Below are positions 34,128 through 43,875 of a stretch of DNA of 64,000 bases, in pieces. This stretch comes from Bacteroidales bacterium UBA5326. GTDB lineage: Bacteria > Bacteroidota > Bacteroidia > Bacteroidales > UBA932. Each line of letters opens with the position of its first letter. Positions within the stretch are counted from its first letter, which is position 1. The DNA is taken from NCBI GenBank assembly GCA_002408205.1, contig DHQY01000014.1, forward strand, positions 179,895 through 243,894, given 5' to 3'. The notes under the pieces were generated by a model, which saw only the letters and a list, made by a program, of their open reading frames with translations, had not been told where the DNA came from and did no database searches. Made by a program: the position numbers and the translations under genes.

Positions 34128-37100
34128 ATGAAAAAATTCCTTTTATTGACTTTGTCAGTCATGATGGGGTTCACAGCATTGTTTGCGCAGCAAAAGGTAA
34201 CCGGGACGGTTACCTCCTCTGAAGACGGTGCTCCTATGCCCTATGTGACAGTGGTTGTGGCAGGAACAACAATTTCCACACAGACAAATCTGGATGGTAT
34301 GTACTCCATTAATGTACCCACAGGCAACAACATGCTCCGTTTTTCCTTTGTGGGTATGCAGACTGTCAATGCAGAACTTAACGGCAGAGCTATTGTGGAT
34401 ATTGTTATGTCTCCCGATGCCATTGCACTGGAAGACATTGTTGTTGTTGCCTTCGGCACGTCCACTAGAGAGTCCTTTACCGGTGCTGCAACAGTTGTAA
34501 GCTCAGAAGTGTTGACCAAATCACAGTCGAGTTCTGTAATCAACGCGCTTGCAGGTGCCGTTCCCGGTATCCAATTGACATCTAGCAACGGTGCTCCGGG
34601 TGCTTCTTCTACCATCCGTATCCGTGGGTTCAGTTCTCTTTCCGCTGGTAATGACCCTCTTATAATTGTTGACGGCGCTCCCTACAGTGGGGATCTTTCT
34701 AATATTGCCACCATTGACGTGGAAAGCATAACCGTTTTAAAGGACGCCTCTTCCAACGCCCTTTATGGTGCACGTGGTGCCAACGGTGTAGTTATGATTA
34801 CCACCAAGAAAGCTAAAGCTGGTGAAGCTCTTGTTACTTTTGATGTCAAGTACGGAGGCAACATGAGGGCATTACAAAACTACAACACCATTCAGGATCC
34901 TTTGCTGCATTATGAAACACATTATGGCGCCATGATGAACTACTTCCAGAACAAGTTGGGCTTGTCTCTAGAAGATGCCAACGTCAGGGCCAACCAGAAT
35001 ATTGGACTGAGTTCTTCCAATGCCGGTCTGGGATATTTGATTTATGAATTCCCCCAAGGACAATCTTTCATCGGAACTAACGGTAAGGTTAATCCCAATG
35101 CCACCCTGGGCCGCACTATTGGTGACTACTACATTACCCCTGATGACTGGGCAGATGAAGCCTACCGTACAGGCGTGCGTCAGGAATATATTATGACTGT
35201 ATCCGGAGCCAACGAAAAGGCTTCTTTCTATAGTTCTGTCGCATACCTTAGTAATGAAGGTATTACCGCCGGTTCTGACCTGAAACGTTTAACCGCCAGA
35301 TTAAGGGGGAGTTACCAGGCCAAGAGTTGGATGAAAGTAGGCGGGAATATGTCCTACACCAATTTTAATTCCAATTATTTGAGCAATAACGGTTCATCTA
35401 CTTCTACCGGTAACGTATGGGCCTTTACGTCCCAAATGGCTCCCATTTATCCTTTGTGGATTAGAAATGCAGACGGTACCCGCAAAGTAGATGCCAATGG
35501 CATTGAAATGATGGACTACGGTGACGGTCAGAATGCCGGTTTGGCACGTCCTTTCCTGTTTAACGCCAACGCCTTACAAGACCTCCGCCTGAACACCCGT
35601 AACAATGAAGGCAACGCCGCTACCGGTAACGGATTTGTAGACATTAACTTCTACAAAGATTTGAAACTTACGATCAACGGCACATTCAACCTGGATGAAA
35701 CCCGCAATACAGAAGTACTCAACCCATATTACGGACAGTTTGCATCTACCAAAGGTACCGTAGGTAAATCACACAGCAGAAGCTTTGACGTTAACTTCCA
35801 ACAATTATTGAATTACAACAAGACTTTTGGAAGAAACACCATATCTGTACTTGTGGGGCATGAATACTTTAATACGAAGTCCTACTATCTGTATGGTTCA
35901 AAATCCAATATGTTCTCACAAAAGAACAAGGAACTGGGTGGTGCGGTAGTTGATGGACAGAGTGCTTACTCTTCTCTGAGCGAATACAATCAGGAAGGTT
36001 TTTTTGGCCGTTTACAGTATGATTTCGCAGATAAATTGTATTTCTCTGGATCATATCGGCGGGATGCCTCCAGTCGTTTTAATCCCAGCCACCGTTGGGG
36101 TAACTTCTGGTCAGTTGGTGCTTCTTGGTTGATGAATAAAGAACCTTGGTTCGTTGCCGATTGGGTAGACGAACTGAAGATTAAGGCAAGTGCCGGACAG
36201 CAAGGGAATGACAACATCGGTGCTTACCGTTATATTGACCTTTATGACATTACCAATTCCTCTGGCAACGTATCTACCATTTTCAGTTCAAAAGGTAGTG
36301 AAAACATTACTTGGGAAACTACTACCAATATCAACACAGGTATTGAATTCAGCCTATGGAAGAGACTTACCGGTGTTTTTGACTACTACCACCGTATTAC
36401 AACGGACATGTTGTTCTCCTTCCCTGTAGCTCCTTCTATGGGTTATACATCCTACTTTGCCAACGTCGGTAATATGAAGAACTATGGTGCTGAACTTTCA
36501 TTGAACTTCAATGCCATTAAAACCAACAAGGTATCTTGGGATATTAACATCAATGTCACCTATTTGAAGAACAAAATCACTATGCTCGACGAAGGTAAGA
36601 AGACCAAGACCGCCTATGACGCCAATGGCAATGAATATAAAGGTTACCAAAACGGCAGTTTCTTTGTAGCTGAAGGCGTTTCCCATTACTCGTGGTATTT
36701 AAAGGAATATGCTGGCGTAGGAGAAGATGGTCAGTCACTCTGGTATAAAGACGAAAAGGGTGCCGACGGTGAACGTACAGGCACTCGTGTTACTACCAAC
36801 CAATATTCAGAAGCTGACTATTATATTAATAACGCTACTTCCATTTCTCCTTTCTATGGCGGTTTTGGAACAACCCTCAATGCATATGGATTTGATTTCT
36901 CTATCAATTTCTCTTACCAACTGGGTGGAAAACAATATGATAGCGGTTACGCCAGTGCCATGAGTTCTCCCACAACCAATAACTCTGGCTATGCCTATCA
37001 CGTTGACGTGCTGAAATCCTGGTCAAAGGAAAACACAAGCAGCGACATTCCCCGTTTCCAATTTGATGACACCTACTCATCCAGTCAATCTACCCGTTTC

Positions 37101-37334
37101 TTGACAGATGCCAGTTATCTAAATATTGAAAATATCAATTTGGGGTACACTCTTTCCAATAATATTGTAAAGAAACTTGGTGGAACTTCTCTTCGTTTCT
37201 ACGTGTCTTGCGAGAACGTATGGTATTGGTCAAAACGACAAGGATTTGACCCTAGAATCTCCTATACAGGGACAGGCTCGTCCTACTATTCTCCTATGAG
37301 AACCATCTCAGGTGGTATCACAGTTAAATTCTAA
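34128..37334 (+). CDS. SusC/RagA-family TonB-dependent transporter
   Basis: A 1068-aa outer-membrane channel. Signal peptide to about 21 (FTALFAQ), carboxypeptidase-regulatory-like domain (VTGTVTSSEDGAPMPYVTVVVAG, about 24-105), linker LEDIVVVAFG, plug with AGNDPLIIVDGAPY and SITVLKDASSNALYGARGANGVVMITTK, and a barrel ending in GGITVKF. Codon choice is visibly more A/T-rich at third positions than in the leftward susC. It leads susC-susD-lipoprotein, ended by the terminator at 39909. A subtilase gene follows, so peptides are a plausible cargo, but that is inference. Confidence 0.96.
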   Translation: MKKFLLLTLSVMMGFTALFAQQKVTGTVTSSEDGAPMPYVTVVVAGTTISTQTNLDGMYSINVPTGNNMLRFSFVGMQTVNAELNGRAIVDIVMSPDAIALEDIVVVAFGTSTRESFTGAATVVSSEVLTKSQSSSVINALAGAVPGIQLTSSNGAPGASSTIRIRGFSSLSAGNDPLIIVDGAPYSGDLSNIATIDVESITVLKDASSNALYGARGANGVVMITTKKAKAGEALVTFDVKYGGNMRALQNYNTIQDPLLHYETHYGAMMNYFQNKLGLSLEDANVRANQNIGLSSSNAGLGYLIYEFPQGQSFIGTNGKVNPNATLGRTIGDYYITPDDWADEAYRTGVRQEYIMTVSGANEKASFYSSVAYLSNEGITAGSDLKRLTARLRGSYQAKSWMKVGGNMSYTNFNSNYLSNNGSSTSTGNVWAFTSQMAPIYPLWIRNADGTRKVDANGIEMMDYGDGQNAGLARPFLFNANALQDLRLNTRNNEGNAATGNGFVDINFYKDLKLTINGTFNLDETRNTEVLNPYYGQFASTKGTVGKSHSRSFDVNFQQLLNYNKTFGRNTISVLVGHEYFNTKSYYLYGSKSNMFSQKNKELGGAVVDGQSAYSSLSEYNQEGFFGRLQYDFADKLYFSGSYRRDASSRFNPSHRWGNFWSVGASWLMNKEPWFVADWVDELKIKASAGQQGNDNIGAYRYIDLYDITNSSGNVSTIFSSKGSENITWETTTNINTGIEFSLWKRLTGVFDYYHRITTDMLFSFPVAPSMGYTSYFANVGNMKNYGAELSLNFNAIKTNKVSWDININVTYLKNKITMLDEGKKTKTAYDANGNEYKGYQNGSFFVAEGVSHYSWYLKEYAGVGEDGQSLWYKDEKGADGERTGTRVTTNQYSEADYYINNATSISPFYGGFGTTLNAYGFDFSINFSYQLGGKQYDSGYASAMSSPTTNNSGYAYHVDVLKSWSKENTSSDIPRFQFDDTYSSSQSTRFLTDASYLNIENINLGYTLSNNIVKKLGGTSLRFYVSCENVWYWSKRQGFDPRISYTGTGSSYYSPMRTISGGITVKF

Positions 37335-37346
37335 AAAATCACTGAT

Positions 37347-38954
37347 ATGAAAAATTTGATCAAAATTTTCTCTATAATTGCTTTTAGCGTATTCACCTTA
37401 CAGTCCTGTATCAAGGAAACATTCCCTCAAGATGATTCTGCTACAGCCAAACAGATTGGTGAGTCTGCTTCTGCTCTGGATGCTGCCATGAGCGGTATTC
37501 CTGCTCAATTGTCCCAGGGCTATCTTGTTTATGGTAATCAGACAGATGAACGTGATATGGCTTACCCAGGCATATTGCTTGGTTTCAACGAAGCTCTTGG
37601 TGATATTTTCCCTCAAGGGACCAACCCTGCTTACGATTGGTATCGTCAGTTTAATATTCAGACTGGACTCGGCCCCAATTCATATCCCGCCTACCTTCCC
37701 TGGCGTACCTTCTATATGTTTATCAAATCTGCCAATGATATCATTTCTGCTGTAAAACAAGTGGCAGAACCTTCCGACTTGCAAAAAGGTTATCTTGGAA
37801 TGGGTTACGCATACCGCGCATGGGCCTACTGGCACATGTGGAACATGTATGTTCCCGTTGAAAATCAGTATACCACTATTGATGCCAAGATCAAAGGACT
37901 CACCGTTCCCCTGGTTACGGACGAGACGGCAGAGACTGATGGTAAGAACAACCCCCGAGTAAGTGAAGACGTACTTTATGATTTCATTATGTCTGACCTT
38001 AATATGGCAGAAGAATTCCTTAACACCTACACCCCAACCACAAAGAGATACCCCAATCTGGCAGTCGTATACGGCCTTAAAGCCCGCGCTTTCCTATCAA
38101 GATTGGACTATGCCAACGCAGCCGTTTATGCACGCAAGGCCATTGACGCCAGCGGTTGTACTCCTCTTAGCCAGGCGCAATGGGAAGATCCCAATTCTGG
38201 ATTTTGCCAGGCAAGCGCCAACGATTCCTGGATGTGGTATATTTCTTACAGTGCAGAAGCCATGGGCAACCTTTGTAACTGGACCGGATGGATTGCCGGT
38301 GAAGCAGACTGGGGTTATAACAGCCTTACTCAATTTGGTATTAATCGTTGGATTTATGACCGTATTCCGGATTCCGACTTCCGCAAACACAGTTTCATTG
38401 ACCCGAAGTACTACGATTATTATGACTATAAGACTTGCCGTGACAAGGCTTTCATCAAAGGTCTGAAACCTTATACCAGTATCAAGTTCCGCTGCGTTGG
38501 GGGTGACTGGGAAAATTATGCTACTGGTGGTGCCAGTGATGTTCCGTTGATGCGTGTAGAAGAAATGTACTTGATTGAAGCAGAAGCTCTTGGTATGAGC
38601 AGTGGCGTAAATGCTGGAGTAACGGCGTTGACTTCTTTCATGACTTCTTACAGAGATCCTAAATATATGTGTGCCATTACCGCCGCCAACGCATTCCAGG
38701 AAGAAATCCTATTCCAGAAGAGAGTGGAACTTTGGGGTGAAGGTCTGGCCTTTTTTGATGCCAAGAGACTCCGTGCCGGCTCTCTGCAAAGCTATCCGGG
38801 GACTAACGCTCCCGGTGACGTGTTCAAAATCAATGCTGTCGGTATTAAACCGGGATGGAACTATGTAATTCCCAATAACGAGGTACAGAACAACATTGCC
38901 CTTGAAGGTTTCATTAACCCGGATCCTTCAGGCACTATCAATCCTACCTTATAG
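37347..38954 (+). CDS. SusD/RagB-family outer-membrane lipoprotein
   Basis: A 535-aa nutrient-binding partner of the SusC encoded 12 bp upstream. Lipobox FTLQSC with Cys21. The helical TPR-like frame includes FYMFIKSANDIISAVKQ, AYRAWAYWHMWNMYVP and YGLKARAFLSRLDYANAAVYARKAID. The C-terminal region holds the usual EEMYLIEAEA and FQKRVELWGEGLAFFDAKRL blocks. It belongs to the classical SusD/RagB group, unlike the SusD-like_2 member at 29119. Confidence 0.95.
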   Translation: MKNLIKIFSIIAFSVFTLQSCIKETFPQDDSATAKQIGESASALDAAMSGIPAQLSQGYLVYGNQTDERDMAYPGILLGFNEALGDIFPQGTNPAYDWYRQFNIQTGLGPNSYPAYLPWRTFYMFIKSANDIISAVKQVAEPSDLQKGYLGMGYAYRAWAYWHMWNMYVPVENQYTTIDAKIKGLTVPLVTDETAETDGKNNPRVSEDVLYDFIMSDLNMAEEFLNTYTPTTKRYPNLAVVYGLKARAFLSRLDYANAAVYARKAIDASGCTPLSQAQWEDPNSGFCQASANDSWMWYISYSAEAMGNLCNWTGWIAGEADWGYNSLTQFGINRWIYDRIPDSDFRKHSFIDPKYYDYYDYKTCRDKAFIKGLKPYTSIKFRCVGGDWENYATGGASDVPLMRVEEMYLIEAEALGMSSGVNAGVTALTSFMTSYRDPKYMCAITAANAFQEEILFQKRVELWGEGLAFFDAKRLRAGSLQSYPGTNAPGDVFKINAVGIKPGWNYVIPNNEVQNNIALEGFINPDPSGTINPTL

Positions 38955-38975
38955 TAATTCTAAATAGATTATAAA

Positions 38976-39887
38976 ATGAAAAAATATATATCATTATTTT
39001 TTATTGCATTCTCTCTTATTCTGACAGGTTGTTTAGAAGAACAACCTACGAGAGAACCCTCTCCCACTGATATACCTAGCGGAGTCTATTTTCTTCCTAC
39101 TAATGCTACTGTCAATCCTATTGAATATACAGTAGATGCAGAAGATACAGAGTTTACCTATTATTTGGGCAGGACCAGCAGCGCCGGTAGTCTTACGGTT
39201 AATATCATCAACAAAAGTGATCCTGTTTTTAACGTACCTGCTTCCATTACTTTTAAAGACGGTGAAATAACCGCTCCATTTACCATCAAATTCTCTAGCG
39301 TACCGGCCACTAACACCAGCGTCAATCTTGAAGTAGAGCCCGCTTACGTGGCTCTTTATGGTGCCGGTTCGTGCAAATTTAGCGGTGCGTTGAATTGCCT
39401 CTGGGAAAAACTGGGTAAAGGTCAATGGTATGATTCCTGGACTCAAGCCCAAACAATTCAGGAAGTAGAGGTGCTCAAATCAAAGATTCCCCCTTTGCGC
39501 TATAGAGTTCTCAGCCCCTATACAGTGGATGCCTTAAACGCAGATGAATGGGAGAATTGGATTGATCCCTCTTTGATTCCTGCATACATTGAACTTTTTG
39601 TGGCCAATCCGAATTCTGCCGGAAAACAGTATATTACCTGGGACAAATTCTGGACATTAGGTCTGAATTATCAAGGCACAAAAGGAAACGTAATCAAAGC
39701 TTATCTGCCTTCCGCTTTAAGCAGTTCTCAAGCGGCTAATGACGCCTTGAGTTTTGTTTACTCTGACATTTCAGATAAGCTCTTCAGACTGGTACCTTAT
39801 ATTTATATTGATGGTTTGGGAGGATTTGGTCTTAAGCAAATGTTTCTTTCTTTACCCGGTGGTCCCAATCTGTACGATATATTATAA
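38976..39887 (+). CDS. Surface lipoprotein of the susCD operon, unknown ligand
   Basis: A 303-aa lipoprotein with lipobox LILTGC (Cys19). Residues about 40-125 look like a beta-sandwich (YFLPTNATVNPIEYTVDAEDTEFTYYLGR, then VPASITFKDGEITAPFTIKF), similar to N-terminal domains of surface glycan- or ligand-binding lipoproteins in Bacteroidota. The rest has no motif I recognise. It is the third gene of the operon, 21 bp after susD, the usual place for an accessory binding protein. Confidence 0.8.
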   Translation: MKKYISLFFIAFSLILTGCLEEQPTREPSPTDIPSGVYFLPTNATVNPIEYTVDAEDTEFTYYLGRTSSAGSLTVNIINKSDPVFNVPASITFKDGEITAPFTIKFSSVPATNTSVNLEVEPAYVALYGAGSCKFSGALNCLWEKLGKGQWYDSWTQAQTIQEVEVLKSKIPPLRYRVLSPYTVDALNADEWENWIDPSLIPAYIELFVANPNSAGKQYITWDKFWTLGLNYQGTKGNVIKAYLPSALSSSQAANDALSFVYSDISDKLFRLVPYIYIDGLGGFGLKQMFLSLPGGPNLYDIL

Positions 39888-39908
39888 AAGCACAGCTTAA
39901 TTATACAT

Positions 39909-39942
39909 AAAAAGAGGGTCCCCATTAGGGGGCCCTCTTTTT
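39909..39942 (+). terminator. Strong intrinsic terminator of the rightward susCD operon
   Basis: AAAAAGAGGGTCCCC (39909-39923), a 4-nt loop ATTA and GGGGGCCCTCTTTTT (39928-39942) form a 15-bp stem with one G-U pair, flanked by A and T runs. It ends the susC-susD-lipoprotein transcript 22 bp after the last stop and separates it from the subtilase gene. Confidence 0.92.
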
Positions 39943-40111
39943 ATTGGCCGAAATATTCTAAAGAACCACAACTTATTGAAAACTCCTGGCCAGTTCATTC
40001 ATTCAATGGGAAAAATAATTATTGCATTTGTTTTCTTATAGAGTATATACCGATTCGCATAATTAATAATTATTTCCTTCGAAAAACCCTTTCTCCTGTT
40101 TGGATAGTTCT

Positions 40112-40119
40112 TATATTTG
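40112..40119 (+). promoter_or_regulatory. -7 promoter box of the subtilase-porV operon
   Basis: TATATTTG fits TAnnTTTG and lies 24 nt before the ATG at 40144. No -33 TTTG at 19-21 bp. Nothing else was recognised in the 200 bp between the terminator and this box. Confidence 0.4.
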
Positions 40120-40143
40120 TTAAATTATCTATACAGAAATATT

Positions 40144-42768
40144 ATGCAAAATAGGCTTTGTATATTGCTTCTTGTTCTAGCACTATTAGCTGGTTGCAAC
40201 AGAAACGCACCTGAGCAGGAACTCGCAGAAGTTTTTATCACAGAAACTTTCCAAACAGACCAAGGGGCCGTTACTGCTTTAAAAGGCCATATTAGAGTTA
40301 AAATGGAGAAGGAATTCTCTTCTACCAAAGCGGCAGACGACCTCTTTCCCAATTTGAAAATCACATCCATACGACGCACTTTCCCCTACTGCGGCAAATT
40401 CGAGTCACGCACCCGCGCAGAAGGCCTGGACTTGTGGTACGATATCACTTTTGACCCCTCTGTTCCCCTTACCAAGGCAAGTGAAACCATTGCCAAGACG
40501 AAGGGCATTACGCATGTTGAATACATCCATCCTCTGGTTCTGGAAGACGATACAGTGTATCCTTTCAACGACCCCATATTGAGGAAACAATGGCATTATA
40601 GTAACCCCGGAACGCTCAATGACTACTTGGCAGGGGCAGATATCAACCTTTTTCCCGCCTGGGAAATTTCCACTGGCAGCCGCGATGTGGTGGTTGCCGT
40701 ACTGGACAACGGAGTACAATGGGACCACGAAGATTTGGCGGACAACATGTGGATTAATGAATCTGAGTACTACGGAGCCACTGGACAGGACGATGACAAC
40801 AACGGCTACATAGACGACATCTACGGTTATAATTTTACCGTAGCCAGCAACAATCAAATGGCCGGGACAATAGAACCCGGGAACCACGGCACTCATGTGG
40901 CCGGTATTATCAGCGCCGTAAACAATAATGGGAAAGGCATCTGTGGTGTAGCTGGCGGAAACGGGAAAACCCCGGGGACACGTATAATGTCCTGTCAGAT
41001 CATGGATAATGCGGGCTACCCAGCTGCTGCCATGAAATATGCTGCGGACAACGGCGCTATTATTTCGCAGAACAGCTGGAGCTCAAAAGATAAAACACTA
41101 GACGCTTCCATGAAAGATGCCATTGATTATTTTATCAAGTACGCGGGAATAGATGAACATAACGTTCAGACAGGCCCCATGAGAGGTGGAATCGTCATTT
41201 TTGCCGCTGGTAATGACAATAGTGACTTCGTTAATCCCGGCATGTATGAGGGTGTCATGGCCGTAGCCGCTTTGGGTCCCGGCTATAAAAGAGCTTCATA
41301 TTCCAACTTTGGCAAATGGGTTGATATTGCTGCACCGGGTGGAGACGATGTTACCATTGGTACCGCATATGTGTTTAGTTGCATTGCCGGTAACAGTTAT
41401 GGTGGAATGATGGGAACATCCCAGGCATGTCCTCACGTTTCCGGCATTGCAGCACTTGTTCTCTCTAAATATGGGAAAGAAGGCTTCACCAACGAAATGT
41501 TATGGGATATTTTAGTAAGCAACACAACCAACGTGGACTCTTACAATCCAAACTATGCGGGCCAACTTGGAAGCGGCCTTGTTGACGCCTATCGTTGCAT
41601 GGCCTCTGGAGGTCCCCTTGCCCCCTCTCCCATAAGCCACGTCAACGCCAAAGTTCTATCCAATTCTATTACGTTGGCATGGACAGTTCCCGCAGACGAA
41701 GACAGCGGGAAAGCTTTTGCGTATGATATCTTTGCAAGTACCCGCCCAATTGACTTATCTGATCTTCAACTGCCGCTGGCAGAAGACGTCTGGATTACCA
41801 CCGTCTATAGCGGCAAAATTGCTGTGGGAGACACCGTATCCACTACCCTGTCTGACTTGTCTTTTAATTCAGATTATTATTTTCGGATAGTGGCCTACGA
41901 CAACCATAACCACCGCACTCCCCCTACTGATTGCATAAAACAAACCACATTGGGCAATCACCCGCCAGTTATTTCACCTGTCAACGGTACATCTCTCTTA
42001 TTAAAAGCTTTTGAAACAAAAACCCTAGCCTTTAACCTTTACGAGCCGGATGCACATATAATTTCCTTCCAATTCACTGCTGGTTCCAAAGCGGCATCCG
42101 CCAGCCTTAAAGACAACCAAATCACCGTTTCTGTCACTGGAACCCAAGCTCCTGCTGGGTCCTATACCGCCTCTTTGGTGGTAAGCGATTCTTATGGTGC
42201 TTCAACTACACAAGAAATAACCTATACCATTGCACCTAACCAGGCTCCTGTGGTCATTTCCATACCGGAAAATATATACATGAGCAGCAAAAGTGAAGTA
42301 AAAACCATTAACCTGTCCTCTTATTTTTCCGACCCGGACGGCGAACCTCTTAACTTTGCGGTCACATCATCTACTACCGGAAATATAGTAAAAACGACTC
42401 TAAACGGCAGCACGCTTACTATCCAGGGGAACAACTATGGCACCGCTTCCCTTACTTTAACGGCGTCCGATGCGTTAGGGGCCAAATCTAATTTTACAAT
42501 CCTAATTTTGTTACGTGATGGCACTCGGATAGTTGATCTTTACCCAAATCCGGTCAAAGACATACTTAATATTCGTGTTGGAGAAACAACCTCTGCAGAT
42601 ATAATTATTACTTCTTCCACCGGAGTTCAGGTATATAAAGCGACCTCAGTTACCATTTCGCCATTTCAGCCAGCACAAGTGAATATGTCCTCTTTCAGCG
42701 CAGGAGTCTATAGTGTCGGCATACATTTTAACGGTGAAAAAATTATCAGAAACATAGTAAAATTGTAA
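40144..42768 (+). CDS. Subtilisin-like (S8) protease with lipobox and T9SS sorting domain
   Basis: An 874-aa multidomain exported protease. A signal peptide with lipobox LLAGC (Cys18) is followed by a propeptide (to about 140). The S8 domain has Asp188 (VAVLDNG), His248 (NHGTHVAG) and Ser426 (GTSQACPHVSG), with oxyanion Asn in AAGN. A fibronectin-III-like domain (about 500-605) and two immunoglobulin/cadherin-like domains (about 610-795) follow. The last 75 residues are a type A T9SS sorting domain (YPNPVKDILNI ... SAGVYSVGIHFNGEKIIRNIVKL). A lipobox plus a T9SS domain is an unusual pair. The ATG is preferred over a TTG 9 codons upstream. Confidence 0.92.
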   Translation: MQNRLCILLLVLALLAGCNRNAPEQELAEVFITETFQTDQGAVTALKGHIRVKMEKEFSSTKAADDLFPNLKITSIRRTFPYCGKFESRTRAEGLDLWYDITFDPSVPLTKASETIAKTKGITHVEYIHPLVLEDDTVYPFNDPILRKQWHYSNPGTLNDYLAGADINLFPAWEISTGSRDVVVAVLDNGVQWDHEDLADNMWINESEYYGATGQDDDNNGYIDDIYGYNFTVASNNQMAGTIEPGNHGTHVAGIISAVNNNGKGICGVAGGNGKTPGTRIMSCQIMDNAGYPAAAMKYAADNGAIISQNSWSSKDKTLDASMKDAIDYFIKYAGIDEHNVQTGPMRGGIVIFAAGNDNSDFVNPGMYEGVMAVAALGPGYKRASYSNFGKWVDIAAPGGDDVTIGTAYVFSCIAGNSYGGMMGTSQACPHVSGIAALVLSKYGKEGFTNEMLWDILVSNTTNVDSYNPNYAGQLGSGLVDAYRCMASGGPLAPSPISHVNAKVLSNSITLAWTVPADEDSGKAFAYDIFASTRPIDLSDLQLPLAEDVWITTVYSGKIAVGDTVSTTLSDLSFNSDYYFRIVAYDNHNHRTPPTDCIKQTTLGNHPPVISPVNGTSLLLKAFETKTLAFNLYEPDAHIISFQFTAGSKAASASLKDNQITVSVTGTQAPAGSYTASLVVSDSYGASTTQEITYTIAPNQAPVVISIPENIYMSSKSEVKTINLSSYFSDPDGEPLNFAVTSSTTGNIVKTTLNGSTLTIQGNNYGTASLTLTASDALGAKSNFTILILLRDGTRIVDLYPNPVKDILNIRVGETTSADIIITSSTGVQVYKATSVTISPFQPAQVNMSSFSAGVYSVGIHFNGEKIIRNIVKL

Positions 42769-42774
42769 CCGAGT

Positions 42775-43695
42775 ATGAAACGTATATATATTATCAGCCT
42801 TATCCTTTCTATACTTTCTGTTACTTCTATTTCCGGGCAAACCGCACAATTTCTGACGGTATCTCCGGACTCCCGTACTCTTTCTCTGGGAGGAACAGGA
42901 GTGATTTCCCCGGCCAGTGCCTTTGCCATTTATAATAATAATGCAGCTACTGCACTCTCGCCGTTCAAGGGTGCGTTCGCCGCTTCGTACACCATGTGGC
43001 AGCCGGCCACAACAGATAACCAGCTCATGAGTCTGTCGGGCTTTATTAAGATGGGCAAAAGAAGTGCTATTTCCCTGGGTTCGCGCCTGTTTTTATATCC
43101 CGCGTACGATCTCTCCAATCCCCAGGGAATCGTCACCGGGGCGTTCAACCCCCGGGAACTTTCGGTAGATCTGGGCTATGCATACAATATTTCAGGATCA
43201 TTTTCTGCGGCAGCCACCGTTCATTATATTTCATCTAAGATGGGTCCCCAGGCAGCGGGCAGTGCCTTTGCCGCCGATCTGGGCCTGATGTATCAACCCG
43301 GGAACCTTTCCCTGGGCCTTACGGCCACAAACCTGGGCTCAAAGATCGATTACGGTTACGGATCATACTCACTGCCTGCGCAGATCAAACTGGGAGCAGG
43401 CTACCGTTTCAGTCTTCAGGAGAAACACCTGTTGACCGCGACCGTACAGGCCGGTTACCTGATAGTGAATTCCGGAATAACAGCCGGTATAGGGTTGGAA
43501 TATTCATATAACAACCTGATATCCCTGCGGGTTGGCGGCCATTACGGAGACCCTGAGAAGGGGATCCCGTCACATCTTAGCGCCGGCTTGGGCCTCAATT
43601 TCAAGGGATTAACCTTGAACGCCGCCTATCTTCTGGCACAAAAAGATTCACCCCTGGCTAACAGCCTGAGCGTTGGGCTTGGGTGGGCATTTTAA
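42775..43695 (+). CDS. PorV/PorQ-family outer-membrane barrel
   Basis: A 306-aa predicted beta-barrel of the FadL-like PorV/PorQ group. Signal peptide to about 21 (SISGQ), then the family N-terminus with SPDSRTLSLGGTGV and IYNNNAATAL. Strand-like alternation continues to the terminal Phe (LSVGLGWAF). In T9SS, PorV collects cargo through its C-terminal domain and PorQ helps anchoring. It lies 6 bp after a T9SS cargo gene, so a partner role is likely. Third-position GC looks higher than in the protease gene, so the two may have different histories. The 153 bp after it hold no gene. Confidence 0.85.
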   Translation: MKRIYIISLILSILSVTSISGQTAQFLTVSPDSRTLSLGGTGVISPASAFAIYNNNAATALSPFKGAFAASYTMWQPATTDNQLMSLSGFIKMGKRSAISLGSRLFLYPAYDLSNPQGIVTGAFNPRELSVDLGYAYNISGSFSAAATVHYISSKMGPQAAGSAFAADLGLMYQPGNLSLGLTATNLGSKIDYGYGSYSLPAQIKLGAGYRFSLQEKHLLTATVQAGYLIVNSGITAGIGLEYSYNNLISLRVGGHYGDPEKGIPSHLSAGLGLNFKGLTLNAAYLLAQKDSPLANSLSVGLGWAF

Positions 43696-43830
43696 TGAAT
43701 GGCCATCGGAATATATTGTAGTTGACCCATTTTCGCTGTACCAGATTATGGAACATGGAGGAAAAAGTAGTTACTTATATTTATTATTGACTGAAACTCT
43801 CAAAAACACAAATTTTCGTCAATAACTTTT

Positions 43831-43860
43831 TTTGTATTTGAATAAGAAATGGTATCTTTC
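43831..43860 (+). promoter_or_regulatory. Possible promoter of the first AAA ATPase
   Basis: TTTG (43831-43834), an 18-bp spacer and TATCTTTC (43853-43860) differ from consensus by one spacer base and one box base. Its position favours the ATG at 43876 over that at 43849, which lies inside the promoter. Confidence 0.35.
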
Positions 43861-43875
43861 AAAAATTATTTTGAT

